Shown here one piece after another: positions 47,601 through 53,251 of a DNA stretch of 54,881 nt (positions are counted from its first letter, which is position 1; every line of letters starts with the position of its first letter). The notes under the pieces are model-generated. The model was not told where the DNA came from. It ran no database searches and saw only the letters and a list, made by a program, of their open reading frames with translations. Both the position numbers and the translations under genes were made by a program. The stretch covers positions 1-54,881 of the forward strand of contig JADGIG010000010.1 in NCBI GenBank assembly GCA_018985235.1, written 5' to 3'. This DNA comes from Sanchytrium tribonematis (lineage: Eukaryota; Sanchytriomycota; Sanchytriomycetes; Sanchytriales; Sanchytriaceae).

Positions 47601-48531
47601 CAAAATTATCTAAAACAAGATCGTATATTTCGAAACTGTAAAATAGCAAGTGAACGAATAGGTGTACAATTAAATTATCACGCTTCAAGCCTGCCTGTAG
47701 TACCACTACAAAATCGTCCAAATCGTCTTCATCGAATCGAGCAGACAATTCCATAGCTTTTTCTTTTAGTTCAACTATAGATTTCCAGCCGTTATCAGAT
47801 GGGGCTCGAGTTATAATATCCCAAATTTGCTCATCGTCATAGTGGAGCGGGTTAAAGTTCCAGTAAGCTGAATCAAACTGTGCGAGCAATGCGTATCCTT
47901 GAGCAATTTTATAATCATTGGTTAGTTTGATCAAAATTTTCTTATTCCTCATTTTTTCAGTTTTAGAATAGTCTGAAAAATTGTTAAATATGGATAAGAA
48001 AAATTCCATGTGTACATCCTCACCTAGAGATAACAACTTTAGAAACAATTTGTCACTAACTCTGCCAAAATCTTTGTTCAAATGATACAAAATCAGATGC
48101 AGTTGATAATCTTGTTTTTTAGATAATTGGTTGTTCTTCAAAAATTCTGAAGCGATTTGATTTCCAAGCTGCAACTTCTTCAACCTTTGGCAGCATTTTA
48201 AAGCCTCTATTAATGCTGGGAAATAGGATTCGAATTCCAAAACTTTCTTTAAATTCAATAATTGCTCGTCATGCTTTCTCATATCTTTGTATACTTGCGA
48301 CAAACCATAATATGCCATAATTGGTTTTTCTTGATCCTCAATTGCTCTTTTGAATACAGCAATTGCTTCGGGAAGGCGTCCAAGGCCGACTAATGATTGA
48401 GCGTGAATTAAAAGCGCTTTATAATTTGTGGCATTGTACATCAAGATATTGTCTGTTATATCAAAAGCTTCGTTCCACTTTTTCTTTTTCAATGCGCTTT
48501 CCGCTTTTTTCAATTTTTCTTTAATGTCCAT
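44662..48531 (-). CDS. TPR-rich protein, probably SKI3 / TTC37 of the Ski complex
   Basis: 1289-residue single-exon protein made almost wholly of tetratricopeptide-like helical hairpins. The N-terminus has the SKI3-type opening: KLKKAESALKKKKWNEAFDI...YKALLIHAQSLVGLGRLPEAIAVFKRAIE. Other clear TPRs are YYYCLSQLSFHANDFDEADKYVSISLKLNPDS, AYLGLYFSRINDMNKARKCYQKALSLD and, in the C-terminal third, LNLGVLYLQKNELDIAKEALRKSRDINPKN, where SKI3/TTC37 keep a conserved repeat. Length is near yeast Ski3 (1432) and human TTC37 (1564). SKI3 scaffolds the helicase SKI2 and SKI8 for cytoplasmic exosome decay. Another large TPR protein remains possible. Its ATG is 35 bp from the divergent proteasome gene. Confidence 0.68.
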   Translation of the reverse strand: MDIKEKLKKAESALKKKKWNEAFDITDNILMYNATNYKALLIHAQSLVGLGRLPEAIAVFKRAIEDQEKPIMAYYGLSQVYKDMRKHDEQLLNLKKVLEFESYFPALIEALKCCQRLKKLQLGNQIASEFLKNNQLSKKQDYQLHLILYHLNKDFGRVSDKLFLKLLSLGEDVHMEFFLSIFNNFSDYSKTEKMRNKKILIKLTNDYKIAQGYALLAQFDSAYWNFNPLHYDDEQIWDIITRAPSDNGWKSIVELKEKAMELSARFDEDDLDDFVVVLQAGLKRDNLIVHLFVHLLFYSFEIYDLVLDNFEITSILIDRIQATYDEDLSAQRQFLVCLALGSIRKLLYSDSNTLDILNLATDLEIEPNLIILIKCLLANENQDFKKVSEYTKSLKNAKLNDEDKADYYYCLSQLSFHANDFDEADKYVSISLKLNPDSSKFLMLRGKCALFRNELEVSYTYFTRVINFEENADAFAYLGLYFSRINDMNKARKCYQKALSLDDSHPIAAEHYVKEALNAKISHQNMVDILQTSEKVTRIDPSAFWAYEVMAKLFFQLKDYDKCIDACQSCIRMSKDLLIYEYMAESLFNIGKFSSALNTFNTLLELSPSDYLKIRIAALYLEIHDFDKCLCLIEDISELQESVSSLRCNAIRMQLIHNLNSGCTTKALLCLDRLFSIKSNSLSMYDNLSSSILCILKVPESIYRFTISRLMKIYLDISDSPLLKFPLKVPSEKSALLSLIALKCALNARNFCNAAISFKILFKYEIFDDNTVFELLRSNLSNLMWIPFGQYCVVSRRLALAQHAFVTEIKLKNSDEAWLNLGVLYLQKNELDIAKEALRKSRDINPKNVQTLYYLAFINHLCNDYSKAIIQLIHILSLKLDYKSLRLLILLSFKSNIVSDNIQFYIRQYISAGILDEFSYMGFCVLERGSSVPDIPSESLYEKMRYRNDVAVGGAVARESSDSVDLILNTMIYLDKKDAINAFESLQKFLQIVEWTDDLRLFVFKCLVKLQRYKEALNLLKGTKFVFEMNIVNIVVQQPLIPMSDLLMHEQLLYYKQLVNLHSKQAEIHLQRRIFMFPSQEHFSDLLRLKNESNYQNSSVSHNIKVVDYNKSILSSVELQRWNFMNPHKLTHSKSKSVMHQIIDCKSVSEALSQLQGIIKRGDGYWRVYLLLYRLLLKSGYKKSATFLIEKMPSNYILDVWKVWHYIFVEKNSKKASSLLDNTMLESQHKTLLLKIINSSIIDIKEDSSILEKLVYFTQLYDKDEGKAVEFIKSQNGHHRYDLILESIE

Positions 48532-48566
48532 GTTTGAAGGACAATATTCTTAATTTTTTTTGTTAC

Positions 48567-49362
48567 ATGTCAGCAAGCAGATATTCGTTTTCATTAACAA
48601 CATTTGCTCCAAGCGGAAAATTATTGCAAATAGAACACGCACTGCAAGCTGTAAATCAAGGAGCAACTAGCATAGGTATTAAAGCCAAAGACGGCGTTGT
48701 TATTGCAACTTGCAAAAAGCCGCATCCATTAATGCTGGGAGATACTAAAATTGTACCCATTTCTCATAATATTGGAATGACCTACAGTGGAATGGGAACT
48801 GACTTTCGAGTTCTGGTTGATAAGGTGAGAAAAATGGCTGTAGAATATAAACTTCAGTACCTTAAAGATCCACCTGTTCATGTGCTTGTAGACCGTTTAA
48901 GCGCTTTAATGCAAGAATATACTCAAAGTGGAGGTGTCAGGCCTTTCGGAGTTAGTGTTTTATTAATTGGGTTCAATTCTGTCGACGATAAAGGTTTATT
49001 TCAAGTTGACCCAAGTGGTACAGTGCTTGGTCTCAAAGCTAGTGCTATAGGTAAGGAGCATGTGACATCCAAAGCCTTTTTGGAAAGAAGATATAACTCT
49101 AATTTGAGTATAGAAGATGCGATTCATATGGCCGTCTTGACTTTAAAGGAGGTATTTAATGTTAATCAAGGGTTATGATGGTGAAATGACTGAGGACTGT
49201 GTAGAAATTGGTGTATGTAAGAAATTCACAGAACCCGTTGGAATCAAATACACACTCTCTAGAGAATCTCCAAAACATTGTCTCGTTGATCACCATGGCC
49301 AGTATACCTTTAAGACTTTAGACAAAAGTGAAATCAAGGACTACTTAAGTAACATTCAGTAA
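48567..49362 (+). CDS. PSMA2: 20S proteasome subunit alpha-2 (PSMA2/Pre8)
   Basis: Two exons, 48567-49151 and 49171-49362, joined across the 19-nt intron 49152-49170 (GTATTTAATGTTAATCAAG, phase 0); 258 residues. The alpha signature YSFSLTTFAPSGKLLQIEHAL is at the N-terminus, then GIKAKDGVVIAT, GMTYSGMGTDFRVLV, VMQEYTQSGGVRPFGVS-type LMQEYTQSGGVRPFGVSVLL and DPSGTVLGLKASAIG. Splicing restores LTLKEGYDGEMTEDCVEIGVC, directly comparable to [21 protein letters not shown] of human PSMA2, and the end EIKDYLSNIQ matches EVKDYLAAIA. Slightly longer than human (234) because of an insert before the C-terminus. The ATG at 48567 is chosen over an upstream TTG. Confidence 0.96.
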
Positions 49363-49370
49363 ATTTATTA

Positions 49371-50231
49371 CTAATAGAAAGGTAATAAAGCTTTAGCCTT
49401 GACTCGAATTTCAGCTTCAATTTTGTTGCTTACTAAATCACCTAGTTTTTGAAATTCAACTGCTACAAACTTTTGAACTCTTTTTTGCAATTCTTGAATT
49501 AATCCCTTGAGCTTATTTCTTAAAAAGTCTCGGAGGGCTTTCTCTTCAGCTTCTGTCAAGTTATCTGGATCAAATTGTTGAGAAAGTAGGCTTTCTCTAA
49601 TAGCTATGATATCTTTGATTTTTAAATCATCTGGTAGAAACCAGTTGATAATGTTTCTTGCCTCTTCTCCAATTCTATTCCCGTAGTCGTCTCGTGATTG
49701 CTCTGCTGTTTTTACCACTGCTGAATCAATCAAATTAGTGATCATTTTGATAACTTTTTCAATTTGAGTGTGATACCAGTTGTCTCTCTTTGCCAATTTT
49801 CTCCAATAAAGTGTTTGTCTTACCTTTGTGTTGATTTCCTCATTCAAGTTAATTTCAAATCTGCTTATGGTGAGATTAAGTTCTGCCTTAACAACTTGAG
49901 TCCATTTATCTAAAATAGGCTCAAAATATTTATACAGATATTTGTATAATCTATTAAAAGCACCGTAGTCCTTCATAGGCTTGGTGGGATCTAAATCTAA
50001 AACTTCCTTTAAAGTATCTTGGAGCCATTTGGGTGCCTTTGTAACAGCCTCTTTTTCAAAATCAACGACTCCAGAATTGATAACTTTTTTCAAAGCAGGT
50101 TGTACAGCTTGCAGGGCGCTCTCTATAATTCTTTTGTTATAAAAATCCTTGACAGGATCAAATGATAATTTTGGAGATTTGTCAGATGCCAAAGGTGTTG
50201 ATAGGGAAAGAACAAGAAGTACCAGAAGCAT
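49371..50231 (-). CDS. secreted helical protein, tandem paralogue A, unknown family
   Basis: 286 residues, single exon. Signal peptide MLLVLLVLSLSTPLAS, then an apparently all-helical, cysteine-free, charged protein: FDPVKDFYNKRIIESAL near the mature N-terminus, YFEPILDKWTQVVKAEL in the middle, EEARNIINWFLPDDLKIKDI, and an amphipathic C-terminal helix region (RNKLKGLIQELQKRVQKFV). It is the downstream member of a head-to-tail pair with 50386-51258, with which it shares FYNKRI, PIL(D/N)KW and INWF(L/M)PD(D/E). A TATA-like GACTTAAAAGAA lies at about 50251-50262. No family recognised; an apolipoprotein- or structural-type role would only be a guess. Confidence 0.7.
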   Translation of the reverse strand: MLLVLLVLSLSTPLASDKSPKLSFDPVKDFYNKRIIESALQAVQPALKKVINSGVVDFEKEAVTKAPKWLQDTLKEVLDLDPTKPMKDYGAFNRLYKYLYKYFEPILDKWTQVVKAELNLTISRFEINLNEEINTKVRQTLYWRKLAKRDNWYHTQIEKVIKMITNLIDSAVVKTAEQSRDDYGNRIGEEARNIINWFLPDDLKIKDIIAIRESLLSQQFDPDNLTEAEEKALRDFLRNKLKGLIQELQKRVQKFVAVEFQKLGDLVSNKIEAEIRVKAKALLPFY

Positions 50232-50385
50232 ATTGGGAACTGTTTTCTAATTTCTTTTAAGTCATTTTGAAGCCACTCCCTCATGTTAGTCGCCAAGGTC
50301 TATTCTTATCTATGGAATTTGCATTGAAACACGTAGGAAGACGTCCCTTTTTGGCACCTCACAACCAAAAAAACGTTTTATTCCA

Positions 50386-51258
50386 TCAAACTTGATTTCT
50401 ATTTACTTTTAAAGACACGGTTTGATTGTAAAAAGGCAGTTTCTCTTTCGCAGTCTCAATAAGAGAATTATAATAAACAACAGAGATGGATTCCTCGACC
50501 TTATCGAATTGGGCCTTGATAAAATTTTGAATATGCTTCTGAATACTCAACACAATCTCTTTGATTTTATTTCGGATATGCTTTAGTACGTCAAAATGGG
50601 AAATTCGTCGTGACTTTGGCATAGGCATATCAATCCAATCAAGGTCATAAATTTTCCACTCATCGGGCATAAACCAATTGATTATTGTTAAGAAATGGTC
50701 TCCTAAATTTCTCGCAAAATGATCTTTTGTGTCAAGAAGGGTAAGATGAGTTGCGCTGTCCAAAATTTTTACGACTTGCACAATCAAATCATTGACCTTT
50801 CGTCTGTACCACTTACCTAATCCGTCGAGAAACCCCCTTTTTCTTAATGTAAAGTGTCTTCTTAAGGAATTGATAATTTCACTATTTAAATTGGCCTCAT
50901 AGTCTGTGGTCAGCCATTCCACTTCGTGGGCAATGGCTTGTTTCCATTTGTTCAGAATAGGGGTGAGGCATTTATGGACCAAGTCAAACAACGGTTGGAA
51001 AATGCCATGATTTTTTGGGAGGTCTCCGCTAGGTGTCAAGCCCAAAATATCTCTAAGCGGTGACTTTACCCAATTTGGTGAATCTTCTACCATTTTTGTC
51101 TTTGTTTCGATAACAGTCTGATTAATCAAATTTGCAATAAGTGGTTTAGATTTGTCAAGTGCCAGCTCTAATATTCGCTTATTGTAAAATTGCTTCAGCG
51201 GGTCTAAGAAATCGATTTTCCCTGCTATCAATGTTAAAACTAACAAGCCAAATCGCAT
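50386..51258 (-). CDS. secreted helical protein, tandem paralogue B, unknown family
   Basis: 290 residues, single exon, signal peptide MRFGLLVLTLIAG. It aligns along its length with the next gene on the same strand (49371-50231): LDPLKQFYNKRILELAL, LTPILNKWKQAI, LNSEIINSLRRHFTLRKRG and TIINWFMPDEWKIYDL have clear counterparts, but identity looks low enough for an old duplication. One cysteine only. It differs by a longer C-terminus (NQTVSLKVNRNQV) and an added Pro/Met/Arg insert (PMPKSRR). A TATA-like CTTTTAAATAC (51284-51294 region) and AAGCCAATTG lie upstream. Function unknown. Confidence 0.7.
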   Translation of the reverse strand: MRFGLLVLTLIAGKIDFLDPLKQFYNKRILELALDKSKPLIANLINQTVIETKTKMVEDSPNWVKSPLRDILGLTPSGDLPKNHGIFQPLFDLVHKCLTPILNKWKQAIAHEVEWLTTDYEANLNSEIINSLRRHFTLRKRGFLDGLGKWYRRKVNDLIVQVVKILDSATHLTLLDTKDHFARNLGDHFLTIINWFMPDEWKIYDLDWIDMPMPKSRRISHFDVLKHIRNKIKEIVLSIQKHIQNFIKAQFDKVEESISVVYYNSLIETAKEKLPFYNQTVSLKVNRNQV

Positions 51259-51391
51259 TTCTCTTACGAAAGTGCTCTGCAGTGTATTTAAAAGCCAAAT
51301 TTACAAAATAGCTTAATCAATTGGCTTCAAATCGCCGCCAATTCGTCATACAAAATTTGCCCAAACTCCTTTAATATGTTCCAAGCCATAA

Positions 51392-52540
51392 ATGGATGGC
51401 TCAAAAATGAGTTTTCAAGTCAATGAAGACCCAATTGTTTATAAAGTAAAGAAGTTTCTGAAAACATGGGAATCCAATTATGTAAATATAAATGGAAAGG
51501 AACCAAACAAGACTGACATACCAGATGACTTGCGAGTTTTATATAAAGTTTATAAAAGAATCAAGGAGGAGCCAGTCAATGAGGCGACTGTATCTAAAAT
51601 CGAAGACCTTTTAATTGACCTAAATGAGATTTATAACATTAGTGGACTTTTAAAAAACAAAGAAAGTGACCGAAAATCTACGGAAACTCAAAGCATTTCT
51701 AGTTCTTTAAAATTCAGTCCTTCATCACCTAAAAAGCAACTCGGGCCAGTTTTACTTCGTGCAGATTCGACCCCAGATATGGAGATTGCTTCTGTGCCAC
51801 AGCCAGATATAAAGCAAGAAAAAGCTTCTGAAGAATTAATTAATGATGCAGTTGATGGTATAATTGTACATCTTAAACCAGTCGAGCCTTTGACTGTTCT
51901 ACCTAAGATACAGATTGAGCAAAGCACGATTCAGTCGCCCGACCTTGTGCTTCAAAAAGCAACCGAACTCAATTTGGAAAATGCGGTCTTGACAAAAAGA
52001 GTACCTATGAATACAATATTACAATGTCGCGTACAAAGAACTCGCAAAATAATGCCTATTTATTCAATTTTCAACGAATGTGATGGACGAGAATTATGTA
52101 GGATAAAAAAAGTAATGAAAGGATATAAAGTTTATTCTATCAAAAACGGAGAAGAAAAATGGGATTATACAATAGACCAGGTGAAAGATACATATACAGT
52201 GACGGATACGGATGGCACTATAATGATGTCGACTTCTTTAGAAAGCACTGTGCCAAGAAATGTTTCTATCACTATATATGAAAACAACAAAAATATACGT
52301 TTTTTGAATAGGCAACCGCGATGGAATCCTGAAAATCAAACTTACACTATGAATTTTGAAGGAAGAGTTACTGAGCCTTCCGTCAAAAATTTTGTCTTTG
52401 TTGGAGATGGTGATATCAACGTACTTCTTTTTGGCAGGACTGGGAAAACTGACTTTATAATGGACTGCAGGTTCCCATTGAGACCCGATCAAGCCATTTG
52501 CGCAATGATAAGTGTATTTGATGCTGTGGACCGTCAGTAA
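51392..52540 (+). CDS. tubby-like protein with an N-terminal Sld2/RecQL4-like motif
   Basis: 382 residues, single exon. The C-terminal ~190 residues form a tubby domain: NENCDGRELCRIKKV-type FNECDGRELCR, FLNRQPRWNPENQTYTMNF, FEGRVTEPSVKNFVFV and the terminal CRFPLRPDQAICAMISVFDA, which matches the family's closing FPLSPLQAFAICLSSFD. Tubby domains bind PI(4,5)P2 and in ciliated cells ferry membrane cargo. Residues ~15-60 read VKKFLKTWESNYVNINGKEP followed by DIPDDLRVLYKVYKRI, the WE.xF...xGR.PxxxDI...YK.Y pattern of the DRC1/Sld2 (RecQL4 N-terminal) domain. A Ser/Pro-rich linker separates the two. The combination is unusual; the N-terminal call is by motif only. Confidence 0.8.
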   Translation: MDGSKMSFQVNEDPIVYKVKKFLKTWESNYVNINGKEPNKTDIPDDLRVLYKVYKRIKEEPVNEATVSKIEDLLIDLNEIYNISGLLKNKESDRKSTETQSISSSLKFSPSSPKKQLGPVLLRADSTPDMEIASVPQPDIKQEKASEELINDAVDGIIVHLKPVEPLTVLPKIQIEQSTIQSPDLVLQKATELNLENAVLTKRVPMNTILQCRVQRTRKIMPIYSIFNECDGRELCRIKKVMKGYKVYSIKNGEEKWDYTIDQVKDTYTVTDTDGTIMMSTSLESTVPRNVSITIYENNKNIRFLNRQPRWNPENQTYTMNFEGRVTEPSVKNFVFVGDGDINVLLFGRTGKTDFIMDCRFPLRPDQAICAMISVFDAVDRQ

Positions 52541-52614
52541 AATTTTAATATCCTTGATGGTGTGATTGCATATTATCACATGCGGATTTCCGTAACTTCC
52601 CCTTTAATTCTAAA

Positions 52615-52854
52615 ATGTCGGAACTTTTCCTAGTGAAAAGACTATTGACTGTCTCCAGAACAAAGTCGAACAACGAATTAAGAATCAAGGTCCTATCAAA
52701 ACAAATGATGCTTTATATTCTCAACTTATATCCTTTAACTTTCAACGCGTCCTTGTATCCCAATTTGAACCATGAGGAAGTAATGCAGATTATTCGGCAT
52801 TATCCGAATGCCCTTCATGAATTGGAAATGTATCGCAATGTTAGTTTGCAGTAA
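52615..52854 (+). CDS. small hypothetical protein
   Basis: 79 residues from ATG 52615 (MSELFLVKRLLTVSRTKSNN), helical, with LYPLTFNASLYPNLNHEEVMQ and a charged end. No signal peptide, membrane helix, or family recognised. It starts 74 bp after the tubby gene on the same strand, and its ATG has the usual A-rich leader (CTAAAATG). Composition is protein-like but support is only the intact frame. Confidence 0.45.
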   Translation: MSELFLVKRLLTVSRTKSNNELRIKVLSKQMMLYILNLYPLTFNASLYPNLNHEEVMQIIRHYPNALHELEMYRNVSLQ

Positions 52855-52890
52855 ATGTTTGTAATTTTGTAATGGATACACTTAAATGAT

Positions 52891-53139
52891 TTATTTTTTC
52901 CGAGGATTTAAACCTATTTCTTTCTCAATGGATTCCTTACAAGTCAGATTTTGCCTCAGCAATTTCGGAAGTAGCTTAGGAATATCATTTATAGGAACCG
53001 TCGCCATTAAATATGCTATGGGCTTATCAAATAATAAGCCTTCAAGTGATTTTTGAATTACAACGCGCTTGTGAATAGAACACTGGCCTAGCAACTTGAC
53101 TTGAGACTGTGAAATAACAAAACCCACATCAATGTTCAT
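52891..53139 (-). CDS. small hypothetical protein
   Basis: 82 residues from ATG 53137-53139 (MNIDVGFVISQSQVKLLGQC). A short alpha/beta-looking domain with LLFDKPIAYLMATVPINDIP and a Lys/Arg end (GLNPRKK). The stop overlaps AATAAA (AAATAAATC), and upstream there is GGTATAAAAC (minus strand, 53160-53169) and an inverted CCAAT, so a transcription unit is likely. No family recognised; a small subunit of a larger complex is possible. Confidence 0.5.
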   Translation of the reverse strand: MNIDVGFVISQSQVKLLGQCSIHKRVVIQKSLEGLLFDKPIAYLMATVPINDIPKLLPKLLRQNLTCKESIEKEIGLNPRKK

Positions 53140-53159
53140 TAGAAACAGTCAGTCATTTA

Positions 53160-53209
53160 GTTTTATACCAAAATTAGCCGACTATCTAACTTTTTATACA
53201 TTTGATTGG
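53160..53209 (-). promoter_or_regulatory. TATA-like boxes and CCAAT motif of the small hypothetical gene
   Basis: On the minus strand CCAATCA (plus-strand TGATTGG at 53203-53209) is followed by TATAAAAA (about 53191-53198) and GGTATAAAA (53161-53169), then the ATG at 53139. Order and spacing resemble those of the secreted-protein promoters in this window. Confidence 0.4.
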
Positions 53210-53251
53210 TCATTCATTGCTAATCTTAAAACGTGTAGAGAAGTAATAAAT

